NCBI GenBank assembly: GCA_946406115.1
Contig: OX291545.1
Span: 9,314,001-9,378,000, forward strand
Reading direction: 5' to 3'
Length of the DNA: 64,000 nt
From: Apoda limacodes
Lineage: Eukaryota; Arthropoda; Insecta; Lepidoptera; Limacodidae
Positions 11,101-20,358 of this stretch are shown here, one piece after another; the stretch's first letter is position 1, and each line of letters opens with the position of its first letter. The notes below the pieces were generated by a model. It worked only from the letters and a program-made list of their open reading frames with translations, did not search any database and was not told where the DNA came from. The position numbers and the translations under genes were made by a program.

Positions 11101-12935
11101 AAGCGATTCTCGCTTTAAAGGTACTGACGAAGCGGCGAATCCATACTTATATTATAAATAACTGTCTGTCTGTCTGTGACCTCTTAACGCTTAAACGGCT
11201 TTACCGATTAGGATGAATTTTGGCATGAACATAGTTTTAGTCCCTAAAAAAGACATAGGCTACTTGAAAACGTCAGGTGTAAGTCGTTTTTTTTTCTATA
11301 ATTGAGGAGATGCCCTTGAAATCTTACATTGATAACCGAATTTAGGGCGGATGGAACCGGGGGCAAATTTGGCATGGAGATAGTTTGCGTTTCGGGAGAG
11401 GAAATAGTCAACTACTACTTGAAAACGTCAAGTGTGAGTCGTTTCGTTTTATATAATTGAGGAGTTGCCGTTGAAATCTTATACCGATCGAATTAAGGGC
11501 GGGTGAAACCGCAGGTAAAAGTTAGTATATAATAATTAGAGTATCATGTTAGTGTAGATTTTTGCTGATTTTATTTCCTTTTGGACATTATCTGCGTCCC
11601 GTTGTGAAAATCACTCAAGATGAATAAAATGCTTTTTTTATTTCCAATGCAGTATTGCGACGTAAAATTGCCCGAGGTAGAAGCCTTGTTGGCAAAGGAG
11701 CCTCCGCCTGGTAGCCTGTGCCACCACAAACGGGGCTTGCTGCCACCTAGTGCTGGCGAAGAGTGCCGCGACCACATATTCCGCTACGCCAAGCAAACTT
11801 TGTTGGCCTCCCATAGTGCAGATCTCAAGTTCGAGGTTAGTATCTAATATCATAGTGTAAGGAGAGCAAAAGCTATTCATACAAGTGTACCTATTTCGCG
11901 TCACATAAGCATGCTCTCGGTTGCGCTATACGTACGCACACTTCTACACATAAGTATATCTTACTACTTTTGTGCTGGTCCTCTGTATAGAGGCCTAAGA
12001 AAGAGAAAAAATACAGCGCGGCGGCGTGAGTGCGAGGGAAATGACAAGCTAAATTAGGAAGTTTAATCAACCGCGTTTGAATGCAGACGTGATATAACGC
12101 TTTGTTATCAGTTGTATTTTTTTATAATTTTGTTTAAAAATTGCAAAAGCAGTTACTCTAATTCCCAGAAGTAAATTTAACAACATTGCAACTTTACATC
12201 GTTGTCAACAACTGCGTTATTAAAAAACGTTAAGCAAACGGGCATTGTAAAGTGTTTATTCAAAACTAATTGAATTAGTTTTGAATAATTGAATTTAATT
12301 AATTCAATTAGACACCGTACACACCTCTGTACTAGTGTCATGTGAGTATTTCGAACATTGGAGACCCTAACAGCTAGACTATTTATTGTGCTCCGCTCGG
12401 CGCCGCCGTATGAATTTTGGATGAGATGACTTGTAGCAGAAAAAGTCGCTTGTATTGTAGAGCCATCAGGTACAGTAGTCCTCATATCAAGCTAACCTTA
12501 ATGGACTGACCCCAAGGCGCAACTCAGCGGAAAGCACGTTCAAGAGGAATAGACATATTTTATTATTTCATCTCATATTAGCTGTGTGCAACCATACATT
12601 ATGAATACATGACAGCCGAGCAATGTAAAGTCTCTTTCCTACGATTTATCTGCAGCTTAATGTTGTAGTTGTAGGTATGTAGGTGTGGGTAGTCTGATGT
12701 GCTGCCTACTGTACTTTGTGTGAAACATATCTTTATATCTACATGAGACGTAAAACATGATCTAGATATAAAATTCTATCATATAGCTAGAGACGTTTCT
12801 ATTTAGTGCGTCAGATATTAAGCGAAGATTCTACATGTAATATTTTTTATTATTTTTCAGCAAGCAAGCAGCGACGATGAAGCGTCCAGTGGGTCACCTT
12901 CAGATACGGATGAACCCTCAAACAATACAACTTAA
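2620..12935 (+). CDS. GTF3C5: General transcription factor 3C polypeptide 5 (TFIIIC63 / Tfc1-type), complete 8-exon gene
   Basis: Subunit of TFIIIC, the nuclear complex that binds the internal promoter (A and B boxes) of tRNA genes and recruits TFIIIB and RNA polymerase III; in the family this subunit helps contact box A. Exons 2620-2739, 5000-5207, 5445-5556, 7099-7375, 8680-8890, 10164-10342, 11653-11835 and 12861-12935 add up to 1365 nt, giving 454 residues plus TAA; the human protein is slightly longer (about 519). All introns are GT-AG and every phase joins. Family landmarks are an N-terminal LVCVLFPGIV strand, FLHKPAPLYIVP at the exon 3/4 join, RPIWS near residue 244, GPWRMLWVRYGYDPRK near residues 277-293, FRPGMTPTQRQIFYQ at the end of exon 6, KRGLLPP in exon 7, and an acidic Ser/Asp/Glu tail from residue 431. 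The human protein has the same order (RPIWS, GPWRSLWIRFGYDPRK, FYQ, acidic end). The start at 2620 was chosen for its frame and its AAC-ATG-G context. Assignment is by recalled similarity, without a search. Confidence 0.93.
2740..4999 (+). other. GTF3C5 intron 1
   Basis: GTAAGT...TTTAAG, 2260 bp. It holds the 270-bp MITE at 3185-3454 with its flanking repeat to about 3640. The remainder is AT-rich with no exon, RNA gene or open frame that I recognise. Confidence 0.75.
3185..3454. mobile_element. MITE family M1, intact copy (270 bp)
   Basis: Imperfect terminal inverted repeats of 23 bp: GGGGCGACTTGTTGACAAGC... at the left and its near-complement ending in CAACAAAACGCCCC at the right (21 of 23 match). 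The inside is rich in GCATTGAATGCG-like short palindromes. Flanks read CACAAAA and TAAAAACTC; a related unoccupied sequence at 20945 reads CACAAAAACTCC, so a 4-5 bp A-rich target duplication is likely. A second copy is split around 18300-20381. No coding. Confidence 0.7.
5000..5207 (+). CDS. GTF3C5: GTF3C5 exon 2
   Basis: Begins after TTTAAG at 4999 with VYSQPMKKRLGLSFQPDNPF and runs to VNKIYKFE plus one base, before donor GTGAGA at 5208. It belongs to the N-terminal barrel region; LSFQPDNPF corresponds to LYFRPKDPY in the human protein, and GRVNKIYKFE to GIISTIYKFQ. It is rich in lysine. The open frame continues past the exon into the intron, but conservation stops at the donor. Confidence 0.9.
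5445..5556 (+). CDS. GTF3C5: GTF3C5 exon 3
   Basis: A 112-nt exon between acceptor TTATTCCAG and donor GTAAGT (5557). It completes a Ser codon split with exon 2 and reads LGEFQYLPVQ...ILPSGIDDLSF, ending with two bases of a His codon. FQYLPV parallels FQYLAV in the human protein. It is too short to stand out as an open frame and was placed by phase and similarity. Confidence 0.88.
6070..6195 (+). repeat. Dispersed repeat E, copy 1
   Basis: Carries GTATGGCCACTTTCCGCCG, CTCTCTAGAGTCGACC, GTAACCGTTCGTAT and TTATTTTTGTAGTGTTA. It matches 23436-23565 in the same orientation and 13010-13112 reversed. Non-coding; class not known. Confidence 0.55.
6614..6680 (-). repeat. LINE 3'-tail fragment (family L)
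   Basis: AAGGTGGCAAACAAGCTTAC followed by a diverged CCTGAT stretch matches the complement of the LINE 3' end at 18470-18530. It is a heavily 5'-truncated old copy. Confidence 0.55.
7099..7375 (+). CDS. GTF3C5: GTF3C5 exon 4
   Basis: Starts after CTTTACAG with the last base of the split His codon, giving FLHKPAPLYIVPSSYTR across the junction (human FFHQELPLYIPPPIFSR). It continues through the variable linker (PHLNFNLIDDLP) to ETVKK and ends in phase 0 at donor GTATTT (7376). The ATG at 7073 lies in the intron and is not a start. Confidence 0.92.
8127..8215 (+). repeat. CAGA microsatellite and 3' end of repeat G
   Basis: About eight CAGA units, then CTTAGTAATAGGGCTTC and GGGTATGGAAACCTAAAA, a diverged version of the repeat G terminus seen intact at 53230-53311. 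Confidence 0.6.
8368..8462 (-). repeat. SINE tail fragment
   Basis: GGCCTACCCTCACC, GGCGAGGGCGATTTTG and CCATAGTTCATCATACTGGCC are the complement of the 3' part of the tRNA-like SINE at 30793-31060 and 59190-59395. Confidence 0.55.
8680..8890 (+). CDS. GTF3C5: GTF3C5 exon 5 (most conserved block)
   Basis: Starts after CTATTTTTAG and reads MFEERPIWSQ, then GPWRMLWVRYGYDPRKEPGA, then YQTLDFRVRHQ plus one base. This is the best conserved part of the subunit and makes the family call. Two donors are possible: GTAAGA at 8878 (phase 0) or GTAATT at 8891 (phase 1). Only the second keeps exon 6 open, so 8890 is used as the exon end. The first Met is internal. Confidence 0.92.
8891..10163 (+). other. 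GTF3C5 intron 5
   Basis: GTAATT...TATTTTTAG. Holds the SINE head at 8965-9062. The remaining 1.1 kb is AT-rich with no feature I can support. Confidence 0.7.
8965..9062 (+). repeat. tRNA-like SINE head (A and B boxes)
   Basis: GGTGGTGGCCGAGGGG acts as an A-box-like start, and GGTTCGAACCCCGG as a B box about 40 bp later, then GTGTACCAATGAGTC. This is a Pol III type SINE head. It is not a tRNA gene: no cloverleaf acceptor stem closes around it. It lies in GTF3C5 intron 5. Confidence 0.65.
10164..10342 (+). CDS. GTF3C5: GTF3C5 exon 6
   Basis: Acceptor TATTTTTAG ends at 10163. The exon completes a split Ala codon and reads AGVHSFIMTRDQVVHYKKADR, then FFPEEIHEGAVYFRPGMTPTQRQIFYQ, ending in phase 0 at donor GTAACA (10343). 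The end matches FREGALPPYRQMFYQ in the human subunit. Confidence 0.9.
10360..10440 (-). repeat. SINE tail fragment
   Basis: GGGGGCACGGCCTACCCTCG, GGTGATTTGGGCCATAGTTC: complement of the SINE 3' region, closest to 59230-59275. It begins only about 20 bp after the exon 6 donor. Confidence 0.55.
11133..11525 (+). repeat. Lep1/Helitron-like repeat with internal duplication
   Basis: Starts with ATACTTATATTATAAATAAC and CTGT repeats, then GGCTTTACCGATTAGGATG, a sequence type common in lepidopteran Helitron-like elements. A segment of about 105 bp (CTACTTGAAAACGTCA...TTAGGGCGG) occurs twice, at about 11261 and 11416, with drift between copies. Non-coding. Confidence 0.55.
11653..11835 (+). CDS. GTF3C5: GTF3C5 exon 7
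   Basis: Sixty-one codons after acceptor CCAATGCAG, YCDVKLPEVEALL through KRGLLPPSAGEECRDHIFRYAKQTLL, ending in phase 0 at donor GTTAGT (11836). It continues the FYQ of exon 6 and corresponds to FYQLCDLNVEEL and GWCLPKTSDELRD of the human protein. Confidence 0.9.
11836..12860 (+). other. GTF3C5 intron 7
   Basis: GTTAGT...TTTTTCAG. Holds the palindrome at 12256-12288. Otherwise no recognisable element; the short minus-strand open frame at 12177-12485 has no coding signature. Confidence 0.75.
12256..12288. repeat. 33-bp near-perfect palindrome
   Basis: TTATTCAAAACTAATT, one central base, then its exact complement. It is followed at once by a second AT palindrome (TTGAATTTAATTAATTCAA). It may form a hairpin or cruciform; function unknown. 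Confidence 0.7.
12861..12935 (+). CDS. GTF3C5: GTF3C5 exon 8 (acidic C-terminus and stop)
   Basis: Acceptor TATTTTTCAG, then 24 codons QASSDDEASSGSPSDTDE... and TAA at 12933-12935. An acidic, serine-rich tail is typical of this subunit, although much longer in vertebrates. No canonical AATAAA was seen close to the stop; a dispersed repeat starts about 80 bp downstream. Confidence 0.85.
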   Translation, partial: QASSDDEASSGSPSDTDEPSNNTT

Positions 12936-13009
12936 TTCACTGGGTTATTGTGCGTTTTATTCATAGCCCACTTTCTTACTATAGTCACACCTTGGACACT
13001 TACAAAAAT

Positions 13010-13112
13010 CGCGTTATTCGTAACTACAAAAAGTAATAACGTTTGTATACGCGCCATTATGGGCGTAACAGGATCGTAATAGAGGGGAAGCGAAGTCGTC
13101 ACGGTGTTTTTT
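13010..13112 (-). repeat. Dispersed repeat E, copy 2
   Basis: Reverse orientation of the 23436-23565 sequence: ACTACAAAAAGTAATAACG, GGCGTAACAGGATCGTAATA, GAGGGGAAGCGAAGTCG. It lies just past the GTF3C5 stop and probably marks the end of, or sits in, its 3' UTR. Confidence 0.55.
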
Positions 13113-14880
13113 TCTTTCAATTTATTTTTACTCGCGCTTGACTATTTTGCTATAAGTAAGTGTCATATAGTGTTTATTTGCGTACTAGCTTTTTAAAGTC
13201 CCTTTTTTTGATACCCACTTCAAGGGTCTTAAAAAACAAAATTTTGTAACCTGCACATAGCGCATAAAATCCGCCAATTTTGATTTTTTGAGAATTTTAT
13301 GTATCGAGCGGCACCTCTCAAGCTAAAATCCATCAAGCCGTTTAGGCTACACAGTGGGCCAACGAAATATACATACAAACATACACTTGAAAAACATAAC
13401 CCTCCTTCTGGCGCAGCCGGGTAATAAAGGTTATCAATTCGACCCGCATGTATGTAATATTGTTAAAATTGCACAATATAAATAATTATTTTACTCTATG
13501 TGGGCTTCTAAACAGATGTGCCAAATTCCTAAATCTATGTATTCTCATGTGTGTACCGCCTAACTTAGGGAACAGTGCAAGCTTCCATCAAAATCGGTTC
13601 AGCAGTTTTCAAGATATGGCCTGTTAAGTGTGTACCGTACCTATCACAAGGAAGTAACGCATTTCGAGGCGGGAGCTATTGTGTATGTTACACGATCGTG
13701 AGCCGATTTTATACTACAAACAAGCAGACGGCACGTCTGATATTCAGTGACACTAGGCTATGGACGTTTGCAACGCTATACAGGGGCATGACTCGCCCAT
13801 TGACGACACTTTAAAACTCGAATTACCTCTTGAACTGCATCCTACTTTTAATTAAAAAGGGTGATGCCCAACTTAAACCTACATATGAAGTATTAATAAA
13901 AAAATAAAAAAAATTACACGGCCTTCAAATACCCATTTAAAAGTTAAAAATTAACCTTACGCACATGAAATGAAATATTGAGCTAAGTTTTTCATCTCCT
14001 TGAAGTTGAATCCCAAAAAATAATTGACTCTTGGCTGCAAACGTTAAGCGTTCGACTTCAAACAGAAGAAAACACTTAATGTGTTTAATGTGCGTAATGT
14101 TAATGTTTTAATGTTCAGTGGGTTTTTGAAGGTGGTGTAATCCCAAAGACGTTTAAAGACTGCAAAAGATTCTATTCTTTAAATCCCAATTCTTAGTTTT
14201 ATATACATGCGAGTGTTCATTATTTTTTAACGTCACAGTGGACTAAGCAAAATAGAGGCTACGACCACCACGTCATCGGGGAACGTCTGTTGCAGCCGTT
14301 TTTACCGTTCAAGGAGCAAATCAACCACAGTGTTCCACATCAAGGGAACATTCGCAACCCCTATAGGTGGTATTTTCACCTTGCCAGCTCTGTTCGATAT
14401 TACTCTTCTAGGAATTAGACATCCGCTGGGCACATTTTAGACCGCAGATGGATTTGATAAATGGATGGCTAACACGCTTGGTCAAATGCTCACTTCATGT
14501 CAAGTGACACGAGAGCCACGACTGTATTTTCTATGTTTTTCTCGTGTTTCATTAAGTGGTTAAATCGTAGAGAGCGCCCTCCGTTTTACGCTGGGGCATG
14601 AAGGTAAGGTAAGGATGGCGTCAGTTAACTTTTCAAGGATTTTCCCCATGATTTTAGTTGTTCTATTGGCTTTTAAGTATTTTTTTTGGTTTAAGAACCA
14701 ATTTTACCGATTTCGGTATCCTATAAAGCACAGAGTAAAAATTTGGAATTCGCTCTGATGATCTGCACGGCCAAACAGCAGCAGTAGCATGTCTGTGTTG
14801 TGCTTCCCAGGTTCTTCAATCTTTGCTTGCAGCACTGCTATTTACCGGAAGATATGTTACGTACGCTAGTTATACCTATA
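13113..14880. other. Intergenic repeat-rich stretch without a gene
   Basis: Apart from the LINE tail at 13708-13815 I see AT-rich sequence and old repeat fragments (for example the segment with GTTTAGGCTACACAGTGGGCC near 13340). No open frame here looks coding. Confidence 0.6.
13708..13815 (-). repeat. LINE 3'-tail fragment (family L), diverged
   Basis: TATACTACAAACAAGC, then CTATGGACGTTTGCAACG and GACACTTTAAAA follow the order of the complement of the LINE end at 18470-18575, with many changes. Confidence 0.5.
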
Positions 14881-14899
14881 ATAAAAAATAAAACTATCA

Positions 14900-16235
14900 A
14901 TGTCTAGCATGGCCAATTATGGGCCCATTTCGCTTGCCACAATAGTGGCCAAGACACTCGAATGACTTTTACAGAAAAATATTACGCCAGCGTTGTCTGG
15001 TAATGACAGACAATTTTGTTTTAGACCCCAAGTAGGAACTGACATGTCTATTTTTTCGTTAAAGCAAGTAATTGATTATTATAAGAAAGGTAAAACGAGC
15101 GTCCATGTTTTCTTGATTTAAGTCGAGCATTTGACACGATAAATCACGATTTATTATAGGAAAAATTAAAGCGCACATCTGTCCCGAGTGATGGTGTTGA
15201 TTTGCTCACGTACTGGTATCGAAATCAAACCAACAGTATCAGATGGATCAATGAACTCTCTGACAGCTACAAGCTCTCCTGTGGGGTAAGGCAGAGAGGG
15301 TTGACGTCTCCGGAACTATTTAATGCCTACCTAAATGATTTGATCTTGGAGGCGAGCAGCACCCCGTTCGGACTCAAACTAGATAACGGATATGTCAACA
15401 ATTTAAGTAACGTGGACGACATGGTGCTGCTCAGCCCCTCTATCAAAGGATTAAGACACTTATTAAAGATATGTGAGAAATATCCGAAAAATCATGACCT
15501 TATTTATAATGTACTGAAGACAGAGATGGTAATTTTTAGATATGGAAAGGTACTCGATAATGTGCCCCCTGTCCTCTTCGATGGGCAGACTATTAAAATT
15601 TCAGAAAGCCGGATGAGACGATCACGATATTGAACGACAATGCAGAGCTCTATGTGTGGTCTGCAACATGATAATACGTAAGTTCGCTAAATCGTCTCAC
15701 GATGTTTAAAGCGTTCTGTCAGACTTTTTATACGTGTCAACTCTGGACTGATTACTAAAAAGATCATGATGGAAATTGGAATAAGAGTTGCCTATAACAA
15801 TATCTTTAGGCAACTTATGGGACTTAAGCGCTACTGTAGCGCCTCGGGTATGTAGCTTAAGGCCTGTGTGGATTCATTCAATGCCATTCAGAGGAACAGG
15901 GTTGCCATATTCATGTCCAGGATTGACACGTATAAAAACTCAATTATAGCAAGGTTGACGGAAAGTATATTTTTGACAAATGTCTATAAACGATGGGTGC
16001 AAATAGCAGCCTGACTGATACATTAGTATTTATAATAATTTAATAATGCTCTTATTTATAATAATTAAATGATTTTTTTTTATCAATAATTCTTTGTTTT
16101 TTCTATTAATAATAATAACATAATTTAAAAATTTTGATTGTGTTCTTGGTTTTTTTTAAGTATATTTTTTTATATCTGATATTGCAGCCTCACAATGTCA
16201 CAATGGATCTTGTATCTGAATAAAAAAATATTTAT
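14900..16235 (+). pseudogene. Decayed LINE: reverse-transcriptase pseudogene with 3' end
   Basis: Plus-strand remnants of a LINE ORF2. Near 14920 it reads GPISLATIVAKTLE with stops after it; then RQFCFRPQVGTDMS, FLI/VEHLTR where the AFD motif should be, and a longer open piece at 15202-15633. That piece has LSCGVRQRGLTSPELFNAYL and NVDDMVLLSP: the usual YADD catalytic box has become NVDD and GVRQGG has become GVRQRG. Several stops and frameshifts are present. The element ends in AT-rich sequence with TCTGAATAAAAAAAT near 16215. It is inactive and older than the LINE at 18.5-20.4 kb, from a different family. The clade cannot be fixed by eye. Confidence 0.8.
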
Positions 16236-16388
16236 TATTTATTTATTTATGAACCGCTGTTTCCTGGGGATTTCTTAGCTTTCAGCTATGCGATTCTCTA
16301 AGCGTCACGTCGTTGTTCAGATGTAACATCCTTCAGATCGTTGATTGAGAATCCATTAACAATAGGCTGGACTGACGCGGGTCGCTTT

Positions 16389-16528
16389 TTACTCACCTTT
16401 TTCGGGTAGGTAGTTTGTTATATAGTCAAGATTGGTCTCCTGCTCCGATTTATCTAGTTGAGGCCGATTATCAGGGATACGCTTGGCAGGAATCAAGGCT
16501 GTAAAGTCTGCCGGTGTCAGTGTGTTGC
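16389..16528 (-). pseudogene. Unrecognised coding-like piece ending at a splice-donor-like site
   Basis: The minus strand reads GNTLTPADFTALIPAKRIPD, then NRPQLDKSEQETNLDYITN and YLPEKG before GTGAGT, which would be a consensus donor; read through, it stops at once. A second frame just upstream begins MSGVAVPKRFLRQ. Composition is protein-like, but the family is not recognised. Either a lone exon or a transposon remnant. Confidence 0.3.
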
Positions 16529-16984
16529 CTTAGGAATCTTTTAGGTACGGCAACACCACTCATGTCCGTAGGTACTCAAATTTTCAAATTCTACGCTCTA
16601 TTACATGTTTCCACTTTTCTGACCGTATGACCTTGGGTGGGTGGCTAGTGTCGTTATTAGTTCACACCTTTTCATTTTGGCGACTGTAGTTTAAATTTTT
16701 GACCACCGGATCAGAAAATTTTGTTGCACTGGACCTACACTATCCTAAATTATTTTCATAGAAATCTGACTACCTTCTAGTTTGTCAAATACTCTAACAC
16801 TGCATCTAGAGAAGATCTAACGGATCTTCATACTGCATGACGCGTAGCATAGTGTGTAATGTTGTTTCTGAAAATATATATAATTAAAAACGAAGCATCA
16901 CTCAAGAACGACTCGATCGATTTGGTTCATTTCTTTTAATTTGTGCTTTAACTGTCAAGATAAGGTTTGTATGATAGAAATAAA

Positions 16985-17150
16985 ACAGTGAAGTGCGAGT
17001 CGGACTTTTGCACTAAGGGCATACCATCAACCGATTGTAATGATATTTTGGTAAGTTGTGCAAACGCTGGGAAAAGTTTTTAAATTTAACAATAAATGTA
17101 AAAAAAGAACCGGTCAAGTGCGAGTCGGACACGTGCACTAAACTAAAGGT
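16985..17150 (+). repeat. Repeat G, 5'-end fragments (two)
   Basis: Two partial copies carrying AAGTGCGAGTCGGAC (about 16992 and 17117) followed by GCACTAA-type sequence. Each has only the first 50-60 bp of the repeat. A third starts at 17505. Confidence 0.55.
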
Positions 17151-17157
17151 CACCTTT

Positions 17158-17345
17158 TTTCATGGTGGCAAACAAGCTTATGGTCCGCCTGATGGTAATC
17201 GGTCACTGCAACCTATGGACGTTCGCAACACCTGGGACATCAATCGCGCGTTGCCGACCCTTTAAAAATCTAATAACTTCTTTCTTGAAGAACTCCATAT
17301 TGTGTAGTCCTTAAAGAAAATCTTAGCAGGGAGTTACGTGAATTC
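17158..17345 (-). repeat. LINE 3'-end fragment (family L), 5'-truncated
   Basis: GGTGGCAAACAAGCTTATGG, CCGCCTGATGG, CTATGGACGTTCGCAACACC, then GAAGAACTCCATATTG: the complement of the LINE 3' UTR and last codons found intact at 18478-18625. About 190 bp remain. Confidence 0.7.
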
Positions 17346-17504
17346 CCATTATAAACCAGCAACGTAAACTATTCATCCGATTGTAATCTTATATATTGCA
17401 TATTAATCTATTAAAATTATATTGTAATGGCATTTTGGTAAGTTATCGTACGCTGCTGGAGGTTTCTGAATTATAGTACAACCCTTTGGCAATGGCTGAA
17501 AAAA

Positions 17505-17565
17505 ACCGGTCAAGTGCGAGTCGAACTCGCGCAATAAGGGTCAACCATTTATCCGGTCGGTTTTT
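17505..17565 (+). repeat. Repeat G, 5'-end fragment
   Basis: CCGGTCAAGTGCGAGTCG, AACTCGCGCAATAAGGGTC. Only the start of the repeat is kept. Confidence 0.5.
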
Positions 17566-18299
17566 ATCGTTGTTGAAGGGAAACGTAGATATAAGTAGGT
17601 ACCTATGTTAGTTTAATTAGAGTTTTCATAAAATCAATTGAATACGAACTAAGGGTTATTATTTATAATTTACTGGCATTTTGTGAATGTACGCGTTTTG
17701 CTACTATAAGATTCACCATAAATTGTAGAATAACTTGTATAGTATTTATAAAAAGGCAAAAGTGCCTATTATCATGGGCGTAGCAAGGATTGGTGAAGGG
17801 CGAAACCCCACAACTAACCTACCTACTCATTATCATCTCCAGTGTTTGTCACTTGAACCAATATTTACCTACCCTGTATACCTTCCTATTAGTCAAGGTT
17901 CATGGTCACTTATGCGCTTATCTGTTTGTTCTATTTATCTCATCCGCAACGCAACGGATATTAGTTTATTATGATGATCGTTAGTTGTAATACTTAGATA
18001 TTACATTACAATTAGCTGAGTATTTGTAATGGTTACTTATAGATAATAATATGCAGGGCCGGCTATATACTTAAACTGCCGCACCAAATATTTTCGAATA
18101 CATTCAGATTTACAAAAAATAAAAGATAAAATTTATTAATTAATACCTAGGTACTATTACAGATTTACAGAAAATTGTGTTTGTCCAAATGTTGAAATTT
18201 CGTCATTACTTTTCGGTCATTACACAAACGGTTCTTTTCGGTACACAATTTTATTTAAAATATAATCCCGCATGACGACCGAACACACCTTAAATTTCT
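17566..18299. other. AT-rich intergenic stretch, nothing recognised
   Basis: Overlapping short open frames at 17735-17984 have no coding signature. No repeat matching others in the window was noticed, apart from weak AT-rich similarity. Confidence 0.5.
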
Positions 18300-18425
18300 C
18301 CTCACGAACATGTGCAGCCAATGCGTTGAATTCGGACTGAAAGTGACGTCATGGCGCATCCTTTTTTGGTCAATAGAACCGTCGAATGTGCGCATAGACT
18401 GCATAGAGCGCATTCAATGCGAATA

Positions 18426-18428
<3 letters not shown>

Positions 18429-18471
<43 letters not shown>

Positions 18472-20358
18472 CCACTAGGGTGGCAAACAAGCTTACGGCC
18501 CGCCTGATGGTAAGCGGTCACCGTAGCCTATGGACGCTTGCAACACCAGGGGTATCACTTGCGCGTTGCCGACCCTTCAGAAATCTAATAACTTCTTTCT
18601 TGAAGAACTCCATACTGTAGTCCTTGGCAGGGAGCTCATTCCACAACTTAAGCGTCCGCGTGAGGAAGTTTCTCTGAAACCGCACTGTACGCGACCATTT
18701 AGGTTCTAAAGTGTGAGAATGAATTCCCTGCCGATGGCGAGCGGTGCGATGGTAGAAGGTAGCCGTGGGCATCATTTCGAACAATTCCTCAGAACACAAC
18801 CCATTATACAAGCGGTAGAACACACACAGTGAGGCAAAGTCTCTCCTCAGACTTAAGGGCTCGATACCGCAAGTGAGTTTGGAATCGTCGACAATTCTCA
18901 CAGCCCGTCGTTGAACCGAGTCAAAAGGGCCAAGCTGGTATCCGGGTGCACCTGCCCAGAGATGGCAGCAGTACTCCATATGGGGCCGAACTTGCGACTT
19001 GTAGAGTAACAACCTTTGCCCCGACGTGAAGTACTGCTTCGCTCTGTTGAGTACACCAAGTTTTTTGGACGCCAGCTTCACCTTATCTTGTAAATGATCT
19101 CGGAACTGAACGTCGCTGGAGATGTCGACACCAAGGATCCCAATGCTCTTGGAGATGGAGAGGGGAGTGTTCTGGAATTGTGGGACCACAGTGAATGGAG
19201 TTTTCTTAGCGGTGAACGCGCACACTTGTGTCTTTGTAGGGTTGAATCGTACCAAGTTTACCCGTCCCCAGTCAGAGACCTGGGACAGTGTGGTCTCGAT
19301 TTGAGACACAAGTTCTCCGCGGTTTTCCTCCACAACGGAACGAGGGATGTTTGCACGACCCGTGTAAAAAGCGTCTCCTGTACTGTCATCTGCATAGCAA
19401 TGTATGTTGTTGATGTCCAACATGTCATTGATATGCAGTAGAAACAGCGTAGGAGACAGCACAGAGCCTTGCGGGACACCAGCATTAATGTCCATGCTAT
19501 CAGAGCAACTACCGTCAACTACGGTTCGTATGCGTCTGCCGGACAAAAAGCTAGCCACCCATTTGCACAAACCCTCGGGCACTCCGTAAGATGGCAACTT
19601 CGATAGAAGACCGCGGTGCCAGACCCGATCGAACGCCTTCGCTATGTCCAGGCTACATGCCAATGCCTCCCCCTGACTCTCAATGGCTAGTGCCCATCGG
19701 TGTGTGAGATACACTAGAAGGTCACCAGTCGAGCGACCGTGGCGAAAGCCATATTGACGGTCACTGACCAGATCGTGTACTTCTAGGTATCTTAGAAGCT
19801 GTGTGTTGATCACACGCTCCATCACCTTAGAGAGGAGAGAGGTAATAGCGATAGGCCTGTAATTCGATGGATCTGATCTATCGCCCTTTTTGGGAACAGG
19901 GTGCACATTCGCAGTCTTCCATGAAGACGGAAATTGCCTAGTATGGTAGGAAAGCGCGAAGAGGCGCGTGAGTACAGGACATAACTCAGGAGCACACTGC
20001 TTAAGCACCACTGCTGGTATACCGTCTGGCCCACTCGACTTATGAACGTCTAGAGAAAGCAACGCCCGCCTGACCTCCCGCTGCGTTATGGAGATTTTCG
20101 GCATGGTCTTACCGCACCACGGTATAGTAGGTGGTACAGCGCCTTCATCGTTCATATTCGAGTTCGAGGCAAAGAGACTGCCCAGTAGATCGGCTTTCTC
20201 TTTAGCACTATGGGCCAAGTCACCATCGGTCTTTCGCAGTGGTGGTAACGACGACTGGCAGAAGTTCCCTTCGGCAGCTTTGGCAAGCGACCAGAAAGCA
20301 CGACTCCCAGAAGGATAGCTCGCAAGTCGCCCACCTATTTTGCCGATGAATTGGAAGC
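18429..20358 (-). mobile_element. 5'-truncated non-LTR retrotransposon (LINE family L, jockey/CR1-like), young copy
   Basis: Minus-strand element. A run of 40 T (18429-18468) on the plus strand is its A tail; a short 3' UTR (CTATGGTGACC-like, CAGGCGGGCC, GTTTGCCACCCTAGTGG) precedes it. The body is one long reverse-transcriptase frame. The endonuclease domain and 5' end are absent, as is usual for 5' truncation during target-primed reverse transcription. A clean frame, a long A tail and an AAGCTT duplication point to a recent insertion. Other pieces of this family lie at 6614, 13708, 17158, 25199, 45183 and 53885. Confidence 0.85.

Larger units (their letters stand above)
10343..11652 (+). other. 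GTF3C5 intron 6
   Basis: GTAACA...ATGCAG. Carries a SINE tail (10360-10440, minus) directly after the donor and a Lep1-like repeat at 11133-11525. The open frames on both strands over 10160-10490 are shadows of exon 6 and this SINE. Confidence 0.75.

Noticed and set aside
11571..11904. Minus-strand open frames opposite exon 7
   Set aside because: Shadows of the GTF3C5 exon, whose splice sites and similarity are on the plus strand.
18351..18620. 89-codon plus-strand frame with a run of 14 Phe
   Set aside because: It is the LINE poly-A tail read backwards.
19094..20318. Several plus- and minus-strand frames within 19.1-20.3 kb
   Set aside because: All are alternative frames of the single LINE reverse-transcriptase frame.
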